This document shows, in pieces, positions 53,015 to 61,638 of a stretch of 64,000 bases of DNA. The stretch comes from Rivularia sp963920925. Lineage in GTDB: Bacteria > Cyanobacteriota > Cyanobacteriia > Cyanobacteriales > Nostocaceae. Numbering within the stretch: position 1 is the first letter of the stretch; the number at the start of each line of letters is the position of its first letter. Where the stretch lies: contig NZ_CAWUDI010000018.1 of the NCBI RefSeq assembly GCF_963920925.1, forward strand, positions 1-64,000, given 5' to 3'. The position numbers were made by a program, and so were the translations under genes. The notes below the pieces were generated by a model that worked only from the letters and a program-made list of their open reading frames with translations, ran no database searches and had not been told where the DNA came from.

Positions 53015-55603
53015 TTAAATAATTTCTATAGCAATATCGTAAAAACCAGTATTATCTATAGTGTAGGTATCTCCTACTCCAAATGTTAACGCTCCACCTG
53101 GAGCATCAATCATAAAACTATAGGAATGGTCTGAGCTATAAGTTGGTAGAGATTGAGATTGAGGAAATAAAACTTCAGCAGGTTCTCCGTTAATATAAAG
53201 TCCAAACTCGTTTGCTAATACGGGAGTAATTTCGCTACCAGTGCTGTCGCTGAAACGATAAAAACTGTCACTGAATGATGCTCCTGCTGCTTGACCAGTA
53301 CCAGTAATATCAATTTCTACTAAACCACTATAACTGTTGGTTGTTTTTACTGCTGAAGGACCTCCACTAAAAGGAGCCTTAATTTTTTCTGAGTTAATAG
53401 GAGGATTTTTAGTAAGTCCTGGTATACCCATGTGAGTGATAATAGAATCAGCAGTAGCGTCAATATCTCCCCTTTGACCATCAGAAAGATGGAGAATTAC
53501 CAACTCATTTTCACCATCCCCATCCTTATCCTGAAATTCTGCTCCAGTCGTACCATCATAGAGAAATTCGTACCAACCTTGATTCGTATCGTATTTCCAA
53601 TAGGTATTAGCGGTGACTCCTTCAGGGAGTAATAGATTGACTTTATTTGCACTACCATTCGTTATATTTTCAAGGTTAAAGTTGAGAAGGCCAAGGGGAA
53701 AGTTAGTATCTTGAGGAGCGTTAAGAGGAAGAGTATCGGTTACAGATACGTTGGAAAGAGTGGTTTTATTAGGAGAAGCAAGGGTAATAAAATCATTAGG
53801 ATTATTGCTAATAGCACCTAATTTAGGGAAAGAAGCTACATTTGCTTGTTGGCTGTCAGGAGTACCGTCTTGATTTCTGTCTCCTGCTAGTTGTTCAATA
53901 GCGTCGAGAATACCATCGGTATCATTATCTTGGTCATAAGGTTCAATTGTAAAAGATTTAGCCCCACTCCAATAAGAATCTGTTGTAAATTCATCAGTAT
54001 CCCTACCTGTAATTACAAGATGATAATCACCCGGATTTTTATAAAGTTCTCTCCAAGTCCACATCCCGTATTTGATATCTAACTTAGGTTTCCATTCTCC
54101 CTTTGTACCTGTACTATCAGGTGTCCACTCTCCATTTACAGACTTTTCAATGACTTTCTGAGAAAAATCTTCATTAAAAACTATAATCTCAAACGTATCA
54201 TTGGCATTGTTGTTTCCTAATTGCCAAGTTATGCTTGGATTCCATTTCTTTATACCTAGAGATTCTTCTATTAAACCTAATAAACTTAATTTATCTTCTT
54301 CGATTTTTTCAACACTAGGGGAAACACCATATTCTTCAAAAATTTTTCCTAATTTTTCTCGTTTAGCATTGTCTGTTAATTGACTTGGTAAACCAAGGTA
54401 ATCAAGATTATCTTTATTCTCTTCTTTGACGAAGAAATTCCATATATCATCAAGTTTATCTAACGATCCTTCCGGAATTTGTGTGTCAAGAATCCTATAA
54501 AGTGCTACGTGACCTACTGTACCTACTCCAGAATTAAAAACGACTTCGATCTGATCGTGAGGCTCATTTTTTCCATCGGCTAAATCCCATAAAATTCTCG
54601 AAACTGAAGCCTCGTCGCCTTCTCCTTTAGGATTAGATACAAATGAAAATCTTTTTGATTGCTTCGGATCAAGTTTGTTTTCTAAGTTAATATCAATGTC
54701 ATGTTGTTTCGCAGTCACGAAAGTATCTGGCTTCCCATTCTTGTCACTTACATTAGGTAAATCTTTAGGAAGAAAACCTTCAGATGCTGCAACGTGCTGA
54801 ATCGCAAGGGATAAATAATCGGCTAATCCTTCATTCCAAGCCATTAAACTCCCTTCCTCTTTCGACATTACTTTCCCAGTTTTAGTATCTATTCTACCAA
54901 TACCACTTATTCCTCTTTGATGAGAAAGTTCTCCTAGAGAAAATCCAAGCTTATCTATTGCAGCTAGATAATGTCCAAATTCATGAAGAATTACATCCCA
55001 ATCTTTCCAGTCTGGTTCTGCCCCTTTGATGTAGTATTGCGGTTCACCAACATAGGCACTTCCTTCACGACTGGGAAATCTTACATCTAGGCGAGGAAGA
55101 GCTCCAATTGAAGGAGATACTAATTCATGATATTGATACCCAACATTTATTGCATCAAAGATAGAAAATGCTTGATTTTTAAGACTATTTTGTGGAGTTT
55201 GAAGGTTTAGGATCGCTGTATTTCCGTATAAAGATGGATTTGATAAAAAGTCATTAGCCAGAACAAAATCAAAACCCGCTTGAAATACCGAAAGATTTAA
55301 AGAATTTGCGTCTTTTACTGTGAATGAATTTCCCTGACTCTCTGAGGGGTTATTTTGTGGCTTAATAATAATGAAGAGTTCTGTCTTACCACCTAAACCC
55401 CATAGTCCGTCAGAGAGAAGCTTACTTAAAGAAACTTTCAATTCGTAAGTTCCATCATCCTTTGTAAAACTATTAGCAAGACTATCATCATCAAATACAT
55501 CATCTTCCCAAAGCTGAATTTGCGCGTTACGAATAGGATGTTCGTTTCCTGCACTATCTGTCCATTGAGCTTTCCCTTTTATCGTAATCAATGTTTCTGA
55601 CAT
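53015..55603 (-). CDS. Large zincin-like surface protein with choice-of-anchor-type C-terminus
   Basis: 862 residues. Parts in order: an N-terminal beta-sandwich like a carboxypeptidase regulatory/transthyretin domain (1-100), a zincin region with HEFGH (HExxH, about 206-210), a beta domain (about 450-560), an Asp-rich calcium-type segment (DQDNDTDGILDAIEQ.., DRNQDGTPD, about 565-590) and a C-terminal choice-of-anchor U-like domain (to 862). The HExxH predicts a metallopeptidase. No classical signal peptide precedes it (MSETLITIKGKAQW), which is odd for a protein with calcium and anchor domains; a type I (C-terminal) route is possible. Confidence 0.75.
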   Translation of the reverse strand: MSETLITIKGKAQWTDSAGNEHPIRNAQIQLWEDDVFDDDSLANSFTKDDGTYELKVSLSKLLSDGLWGLGGKTELFIIIKPQNNPSESQGNSFTVKDANSLNLSVFQAGFDFVLANDFLSNPSLYGNTAILNLQTPQNSLKNQAFSIFDAINVGYQYHELVSPSIGALPRLDVRFPSREGSAYVGEPQYYIKGAEPDWKDWDVILHEFGHYLAAIDKLGFSLGELSHQRGISGIGRIDTKTGKVMSKEEGSLMAWNEGLADYLSLAIQHVAASEGFLPKDLPNVSDKNGKPDTFVTAKQHDIDINLENKLDPKQSKRFSFVSNPKGEGDEASVSRILWDLADGKNEPHDQIEVVFNSGVGTVGHVALYRILDTQIPEGSLDKLDDIWNFFVKEENKDNLDYLGLPSQLTDNAKREKLGKIFEEYGVSPSVEKIEEDKLSLLGLIEESLGIKKWNPSITWQLGNNNANDTFEIIVFNEDFSQKVIEKSVNGEWTPDSTGTKGEWKPKLDIKYGMWTWRELYKNPGDYHLVITGRDTDEFTTDSYWSGAKSFTIEPYDQDNDTDGILDAIEQLAGDRNQDGTPDSQQANVASFPKLGAISNNPNDFITLASPNKTTLSNVSVTDTLPLNAPQDTNFPLGLLNFNLENITNGSANKVNLLLPEGVTANTYWKYDTNQGWYEFLYDGTTGAEFQDKDGDGENELVILHLSDGQRGDIDATADSIITHMGIPGLTKNPPINSEKIKAPFSGGPSAVKTTNSYSGLVEIDITGTGQAAGASFSDSFYRFSDSTGSEITPVLANEFGLYINGEPAEVLFPQSQSLPTYSSDHSYSFMIDAPGGALTFGVGDTYTIDNTGFYDIAIEII

Positions 55604-56835
55604 TTATATATCCTTATTTGCTTGCTTTCTTTAAAGTAAACCAGTCAAAACAAATATGATCGTACCATTTGTAATTTACATCTAATTAATTATTCATATA
55701 GTTTTAATAATAAGGAGAAGTTGTAATTAATTCGCGACTGGTAATCTCCTTATCAGAAATTTGTAAAATTTCCGTTTGGTTAAAAGTAAATACATTGCCC
55801 TCACCTTATAATTTGAAGGGAAAAAGCGATGTAATGTACTAATTATTTATCTACTAATCTTCTCTTCAAACCAAAACCGAGCAAAAAGCGAGATAAAATA
55901 CTACAACTGTCCAAACGCTTATTCAGCAAACATTTCACCCCCATTTCCGCTAAGAACGAGCAGGGAAGATGCGAGACATCAATTCCCAAAAGTACTGTGG
56001 TTAAAGAATATATTACAATCTGTGACAGTTAATATTCTTACTTTTTACTTACTTATAAGCGTGCTACATTATTACATTGCAAAAGTGTCACATGAAATGT
56101 TGCTATTGTGATGATTTTCTGTGTCTAAAAATGTTAATTAATCTATCAATATGTCACTAGAACGATAACTTGGCAGCAAAGGACATCTTAGACGGGACTG
56201 TGCCAATACGGTTTTTTTGTACTCTAAGAAAATATTAAGAAGGCTAAAACTCATACTAAGCGAGCGTTTTAGACAATTGAAAAAATTGATTTTTTTGGCA
56301 TTTACTGTCTAAAAGTAGTAAAAAGATTCTTCCAAAACATCAGACTGAAAGTCTTGCTTGATAGTACTTTTGGCAATTATCCTAATTCCATTCCTTAACG
56401 TGCAAAAACCGTCGTTTAGTGCGATGACTCCTGTAATACGATACGCCCTTGGCGTTAAGCTTCGCTTATCGCAAACTCAAAAATAGTGTTTTTCACGCTG
56501 ATTTTGTTCAATATTTTAAGCATTACTGCTTATTGACAAATAATCAACTATCTTAACTTGTTACCAATGCCGAAGAACTGAGATTATTTGCAAGATTCAA
56601 AAATATTTCTGGCATTTTTATCTCTATTGCAGTTTTGTGCCATTGCTCATTACCATTCCTGCCAACAAACTGGTAGGAAGGGTTATTTTATCTATACAGT
56701 AACAGTTCTATCTTATAAGTGTCAGTAAAAACACCCTTAGGTTCAAACACCAAGCCCTAAAGCCAAAAAGCAATGATGGAAGTGTTTGAGTAAATGTTTC
56801 CAAAAAATTAAGAACTTAGTTGAATAGAGGTTATT
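55604..56835. other. 1.2-kb intergenic region with repeats
   Basis: No gene supported. Visible items are an inverted repeat TTTTAGACA / TGTCTAAAA (56268-56316), a GCGTTAAGCTTCGCTTATCGC stretch (about 56452-56472) related to the repeat core at 14255, and a hairpin TTCCTGCCA / TGGTAGGAA near 56656. The leader before 56836 is long, so an untranslated regulatory RNA is possible but not shown. Confidence 0.4.
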
Positions 56836-57324
56836 ATGCGACACTTTTTGAAGTCTGTGGTGACGATGACTGCTGTTTGTGCGATCGCATCTGTCCCAGT
56901 TTTATTAAAAACCGAGTCTGCTAGTGCGGATGAAGGAATGCGTGGGAGTTATGTAGGTATTGGTGTTAGTGCTGATGGAAGTGGTGCAGCAGCATCTGTA
57001 ACGGGACGTATCGATTTAAAGCCAGTTTCGATACGAACTACTGTTACTGGTGCTTGTGATAGTGGTTTATGTGCAACTTTGGTAGTACCCACTGTCACCT
57101 ATGATTTTGGTATTGGTAAAAATGCAAATATTTATGCAGGTCTTGGTGCTTCTGCGATTTCTTTAAGTGATAGTAATTCTTCTGTTTCTTTGGGTACTGG
57201 TGCTGTGGTGCAAGCTGGTGCTGAGGGAGCTATTAGCCAAAATGTTGTTCTCTATGGTGATGGAACTTATTTCACTAATGGAGGTGGAACACTTTGGAAG
57301 GTTGGTGTTGGCTATAAGTTTTAA
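56836..57324 (+). CDS. Exported small beta-barrel-like protein
   Basis: 162 residues. A signal peptide (VVTMTAVCAIASVPVLLKTE, cleavage near ASA-DE) is followed by alternating beta strands (GSYVGIGVSADG.., PTVTYDFGIGKNANIYAGLG, QNVVLYGDGTYF) and a C-terminal Phe (VGVGYKF), as expected for a small outer-membrane barrel. One CDSGLCA pair of cysteines may form a disulfide. Function unknown. Confidence 0.75.
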   Translation: MRHFLKSVVTMTAVCAIASVPVLLKTESASADEGMRGSYVGIGVSADGSGAAASVTGRIDLKPVSIRTTVTGACDSGLCATLVVPTVTYDFGIGKNANIYAGLGASAISLSDSNSSVSLGTGAVVQAGAEGAISQNVVLYGDGTYFTNGGGTLWKVGVGYKF

Positions 57325-57447
57325 AAGTGAATTAAATTTTGGGATTTAGAGATTGGAATAAACCTAGATTCTAAAATCTAAAACCCAAATTTATTCCATC
57401 ATTATTTCACAGTTTGTAAACTTTTAGGAATGTAAAGAATCAAGACT

Positions 57448-57951
57448 ATGAATTTAAAGAAATCTGCTTCACTGGGAATTTTATTTATTGGTATAACTGG
57501 ATTATTCGGATTAGAGTCTGTTGAAGCAAGAAGTAACCCAAGTCAATCAATATATTCTCCAGAAAATTCTCGCTCTTTATCATATACTATTGCTCAAGTT
57601 GGAAATGCGAATAATCCAATATATGGAACCTGGAAATTAACCTATAGTGTTGATGCAGTTGTTTATGAAAGTACTTTGGTGATGAGTGGGTATAGCGGGG
57701 TGATGAGAACTAGATATTACAACCCTAATACTCAAAGAGCAGAAGTTATTAGACAAAATATGACACTTAAGTCAGTACCTAAAGGCTTATTTCTGATAGG
57801 TTCTAATCCCGTATATGACAGAACCTCTAAAAAGGCTGAAGACTACTCTCCCGATAACTTCTTGTTTTCAATTACTCCTGATGGACCAGTATTTTTGACT
57901 TGTGACAGGATGGAAAGATGTTCTTATGTGGAGTTAGAAGTTATTAAGTGA
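57448..57951 (+). CDS. Exported hypothetical protein
   Basis: 167 residues. A signal peptide (LGILFIGITGLFGLESVEA) is followed by a beta-rich region beginning YGTWKLTYSVDAVVYESTLV. Two Cys near the end (FLTCDRMERCSYV) could pair. No family recognised. It follows the beta-barrel gene on the same strand but with a 123-nt gap holding a terminator-like inverted repeat, so it is probably transcribed alone. Confidence 0.7.
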   Translation: MNLKKSASLGILFIGITGLFGLESVEARSNPSQSIYSPENSRSLSYTIAQVGNANNPIYGTWKLTYSVDAVVYESTLVMSGYSGVMRTRYYNPNTQRAEVIRQNMTLKSVPKGLFLIGSNPVYDRTSKKAEDYSPDNFLFSITPDGPVFLTCDRMERCSYVELEVIK

Positions 57952-58193
57952 CACTCTATATATGTCGATAGCAGTCAATTTCTGATGCTAGAGATAAGAC
58001 CGATCGCTTTTGATTAAATCAAGCAACATTAGAGAAGAAGACATTTCCTAATCTCAGATTATTGAGCAATAAACTACTTGTAAATATGCGTCGTGGCTCT
58101 ACAAGATTCTGTAGTTTATATCTGATGTTGCTTTGCTTTCAAAACAGACAGATTTTTGGCTTGATAAAAAACATTTGACACGGAGAAAAACAA

Positions 58194-59072
58194 ATGACAA
58201 TTTTTGGTACTAAGAACAACGACAGATTATTAGGTTCCACAGGTAATGATATTTTCGTTTCTTCTGCTGGGAATGATGTAATTAGTGGTGGAAGTGGTTT
58301 TGATACTGTTGATTATAGTAATTTTAGACAAGCAATTTCACTTTTTCCTCGTGGTGGGATTGGTAAAAGTAGTTTTGGTACTGACCAAATATTAAATGTT
58401 GAAAGAATCATTGCTCCTAATGTTCAAGGAAATACAATTAATGCTTCTAGTGGTTCAGGAGGAGCTTCTTTAAATGTTGATTTAAGTCAAAATAGACTTA
58501 CTGTTAATAATGTACCGGGAATTGGTTCGTTGAATTTCCAAGTTGTGAATTTTACCAACGTGCTGGGAACTGGAAAGGGGGATAAAGTCATTGGTAATAA
58601 TTTCAATAATACGATTGATGGTTTTGCTGGTAATGATTCACTTTTCGGTGGTGGTGGTAATGATTTATTGATTGGTTCTGCGGGGAATGATTTGGTTGTC
58701 GGTGATGCTGGTAATGATATTTTGCTGGGTAGCAATCAATTTTCACGGGGGAAAGGTGAATTTGATGTTTTAGTTGGTGGTAGCAATAATGATGCGTTTG
58801 TTTTAGGCGATCGCAGTGGGTCTTACTATGGTTTTGGTGGTAATGCAGATTATGCTCAAATTGCTGACTTATCTAGGGGAGATGTGATTAAGTTAGGAAT
58901 TGGTGAAACTTATTTTGCTAGAGGAGATGCTGCTGGATTTGACTTATTTGTTGCAAGAGGTTCTGCTTTTGATTTAGTTGCAGATGTTTGCACTACCTTT
59001 GGAGCAAGTTTACCAGTTGGGACTTTCAACCTCGCTTCTGGTCAAAATTTGGGTATATTTTTGGGTGCTTAA
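58194..59072 (+). CDS. RTX-like calcium-binding repeat protein
   Basis: 292 residues without an N-terminal signal. Hemolysin-type nonapeptide repeats (GGxGxDxUx) occur at residues 10-40 (STGNDIFVSSAGNDVISGGS) and 140-190 (GNDSLFGGGGNDLLIGSAGN), forming calcium beta-rolls. The C-terminal part (DYAQIADLSRGDVIKLG, YFARG..FDLFVARG) is the common tail of cyanobacterial RTX-like proteins. Such proteins leave the cell by type I secretion; the transporter is not in the window. Confidence 0.85.
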   Translation: MTIFGTKNNDRLLGSTGNDIFVSSAGNDVISGGSGFDTVDYSNFRQAISLFPRGGIGKSSFGTDQILNVERIIAPNVQGNTINASSGSGGASLNVDLSQNRLTVNNVPGIGSLNFQVVNFTNVLGTGKGDKVIGNNFNNTIDGFAGNDSLFGGGGNDLLIGSAGNDLVVGDAGNDILLGSNQFSRGKGEFDVLVGGSNNDAFVLGDRSGSYYGFGGNADYAQIADLSRGDVIKLGIGETYFARGDAAGFDLFVARGSAFDLVADVCTTFGASLPVGTFNLASGQNLGIFLGA

Positions 59073-59173
59073 ATTTTAGCTGCTTTAAGGATGAATTTTC
59101 TACCCAAAACCCGTTTGATAAGATTTTTCGGGAAATGTGGGTAGTAATGATTAGCTTTGTGAGAGAGGTTACG

Positions 59174-59851
59174 ATGCAAATTATTAGACCCACACACCGA
59201 AATTTTCACCGCAGACATGGGTTCATTTTATGGAAAAGATGGGTAATTGCAAATGTAGTTGCAGAGATTTTCAATTTCACTCTAATTGCGATCGCAAATA
59301 ATGCAGTCACAATGTTTGAAGATGTGAATGCTAATGGGATTTTAATTTTAATCGGTTTAATTAGGGGTATTGTATTAGGAATTGCTCAATGTTTTGTTTT
59401 GCGTCACTATATCCGTCATTTCATTTATTGGTTAATTGGAACAATAATTGGAGCTTTTTTAGGATGGATAATATTGTTATTTACCAGTGTTATAACTGCC
59501 TTAGAATTGGCTTTGACTACTGAAGATTTACCAACTACATTAATGCTTGTCAGGTTATTGTGGCTCGGAGCTAGTATGGGGACAGTGATGGGTTTTGCTC
59601 AAGGTTTAGCAATCATGAAATGCCTAAGATTAAGCATAAAACAAATAGTATGCTTGGTTAATGCTAATGCCTTCGCTTATACTCTAAGTTTATTTTTGGG
59701 ATTTAAGAGTATAGCTACAGGAAGTTTTTTACATTTAGTTATTACCGGAGCAATAATGGGAATTGTAAATGGAATGATTACAGGTTTAGTATTAATTAAT
59801 TTGGTAAATTTACCACCAGCAAGATATGATTTTCATCGAAATGGTTGGTAA
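59174..59851 (+). CDS. Polytopic membrane protein, unknown
   Basis: 225 residues from the ATG at 59174, which follows a GAGAGAGG ribosome binding site; ATGs at 59135 and 59147 lack one. At least five hydrophobic helices (IGLIRGIVLGIAQCFVLRHY, LIGTIIGAFLGWIILLF, LVITGAIMGIVNGMITGLVL) alternate with short charged loops. The glycine-rich helices repeat (GxxxGxxxG) in a way typical of cyanobacterial membrane proteins of unknown role. Its 3' end overlaps the convergent TpsB gene by 19 nt. Confidence 0.75.
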   Translation: MQIIRPTHRNFHRRHGFILWKRWVIANVVAEIFNFTLIAIANNAVTMFEDVNANGILILIGLIRGIVLGIAQCFVLRHYIRHFIYWLIGTIIGAFLGWIILLFTSVITALELALTTEDLPTTLMLVRLLWLGASMGTVMGFAQGLAIMKCLRLSIKQIVCLVNANAFAYTLSLFLGFKSIATGSFLHLVITGAIMGIVNGMITGLVLINLVNLPPARYDFHRNGW

Positions 59852-61638
59852 TTTAAAGAGAAATAGAATCCGTTATCTTGCAGCGAATTCCCCTTATCTT
59901 TAACTCCAATTAAAGGAATCCCATAATCTAAACTGAGATTTAAATCGGGTGTAACTTGCCAACGCAAACCTGTACCTAGACTAGCAATTATACCAGGGTC
60001 TGGATTTTCAGCACGATTGTTCCACCCACCACCAATTTCAAAAAATGGCGTTAATTGAACTGTTTTCAGTTTACTGCTGAGGGGAAGACGAAATTCTACG
60101 GAGGCTAAAACTCCATTATCTGATACCAGTTGGTTTTGGCGATATCCCCTAACTGTATCCACACCACCAAGACTAAGTTTTTCTAAGGATAACAGCGAAT
60201 CTGGAGTCAATTGGGTATTGAGACGAGCAAGCATTAAAGTTTTGGGAGATAACTGCTGTACCCATTGAAACTGTCCCAACCAAGAAAAGAAGCGTCCATC
60301 GATTCCTGAGTCGTTGACAGTTGCATCGAAAGCATCGATACCCAAACTAAATTGCGATCGCGCTGCTAAAACTTTCTTGGCATCCCGTTGTACCCAATCT
60401 TGACTAAATCGAATCACCGCAACTCTAGATTGACCATCTTCTGGTCCTTGGGAGAAGGAAAAGGGAATATCATCAAGTATGTAAGTTTGGCTGCGACGTA
60501 CATCGAAGCCAATCCCTATACCAAATTCCCTTTCTACTGTTTGCATGAAGGGTTGACGAAACGCAATCGAAAAACTCTCAGAGTCGCTCCGGATACCTAA
60601 TTCTTCAAAGTCGGATTCAATAATTTTGCTGTTATTGTTGCTATAGCGAAGACTGAGAGAACCATTACGGGCATTTACTGGTACGCTATAGCCTAAGCCG
60701 TATAAGTTTAATCCATCAGTTAATCCGTATTCAGCCGTGAATTTGTCTCCCACACCCAAGGGGTTATTGTAGCTGGTATAGACGCTACCTTGAATTGAGC
60801 CGACACTGGGAGATTGATTGTTAGCAATGATTATACCTCCATTAAATGCGGGAGCTTCTTTGAGAGTTACTTGTAAAATATTTAAACCAGGAGCGCGTCC
60901 TGCGGTTAATTGAGCATCTACTTGTTCTAGTAGGGGGTCAATTTGTAATAGTTGCAGTGCTTCCTCAAGGCGTTTTTTGTTTAATGGTGCTTTAGTGGCT
61001 ATTTGCAAACGACTTCGTACATATCCTTCTCGTAAGCGGTTTAATCCGAGTATTTCTATGCCCTCTAACTTTCCTTCTGCTACTTGAATTGTGACAATAC
61101 CTTGCTTGAATTCCTCACTATCAAAGAAAATAAATGCTCCGGAAGTGACGTAATTGTTGTCAAGATAAAGCTGGGTAATTTCAGTACGGAGTTCAATTAA
61201 ATTTTCAAAAGTATATTCACCTTCATATTTATCTTGGAATGTTTTTATTTTTTTATTAATTTCTGTTTGTAGTACAGTATTACCTTTAACTTTGATTTCC
61301 TTAATTGGAAACTTCCGAGTTGTGGGAGAGGGTTGTTGTTGAGGGGGTTGTTGATTAGAAGGTGTTTGTAGTGGAGAAGTGGGAGCGGAGGAAGGAATTT
61401 CTGTTTGGGGAAGAGGTTCGGGGGGTTTAGGAATAGTTTCGATTTGTTCAGGAATATTTGGAGGAATATTAACACCAGCAGGGGGAGTTGATTGGGCTGT
61501 AGCGGTAAGAGAGATTGGATTAAAAGCGGCGATGCTCCAGCAGAGAGCCGCCCTTTGGGCGATCGCAAACACCGAAATGATAATTTTTTGAAGCATCTGT
61601 TGCACCGCTTTTGTATCTCCTTTGTATAAAATCAACAT
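59833..61638 (-). CDS. TpsB: ShlB/FhaC-family two-partner secretion porin
   Basis: 601 residues from the ATG at 61638, which overlaps the TpsA stop by 7 nt; starts at 61605 (GTG after GGAG) or 61596 are alternatives that place the signal peptide nearer the N-terminus. A Pro-rich linker (about 50-105), a POTRA domain (FPIKEIKVKGNTVLQTEI.., EGIEILGLNRLREGYVRSRL), and a 16-strand-type barrel (about 260-601, ending SLNYQPF) follow the ShlB/FhaC plan. It exports TpsA across the outer membrane. Confidence 0.9.
   Translation of the reverse strand: MLILYKGDTKAVQQMLQKIIISVFAIAQRAALCWSIAAFNPISLTATAQSTPPAGVNIPPNIPEQIETIPKPPEPLPQTEIPSSAPTSPLQTPSNQQPPQQQPSPTTRKFPIKEIKVKGNTVLQTEINKKIKTFQDKYEGEYTFENLIELRTEITQLYLDNNYVTSGAFIFFDSEEFKQGIVTIQVAEGKLEGIEILGLNRLREGYVRSRLQIATKAPLNKKRLEEALQLLQIDPLLEQVDAQLTAGRAPGLNILQVTLKEAPAFNGGIIIANNQSPSVGSIQGSVYTSYNNPLGVGDKFTAEYGLTDGLNLYGLGYSVPVNARNGSLSLRYSNNNSKIIESDFEELGIRSDSESFSIAFRQPFMQTVEREFGIGIGFDVRRSQTYILDDIPFSFSQGPEDGQSRVAVIRFSQDWVQRDAKKVLAARSQFSLGIDAFDATVNDSGIDGRFFSWLGQFQWVQQLSPKTLMLARLNTQLTPDSLLSLEKLSLGGVDTVRGYRQNQLVSDNGVLASVEFRLPLSSKLKTVQLTPFFEIGGGWNNRAENPDPGIIASLGTGLRWQVTPDLNLSLDYGIPLIGVKDKGNSLQDNGFYFSLNYQPFR

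Noticed and set aside
55604..56835. Possible structured RNA or riboswitch in the long leader
   Set aside because: Only short unrelated hairpins were seen; nothing matches a riboswitch class known to me.
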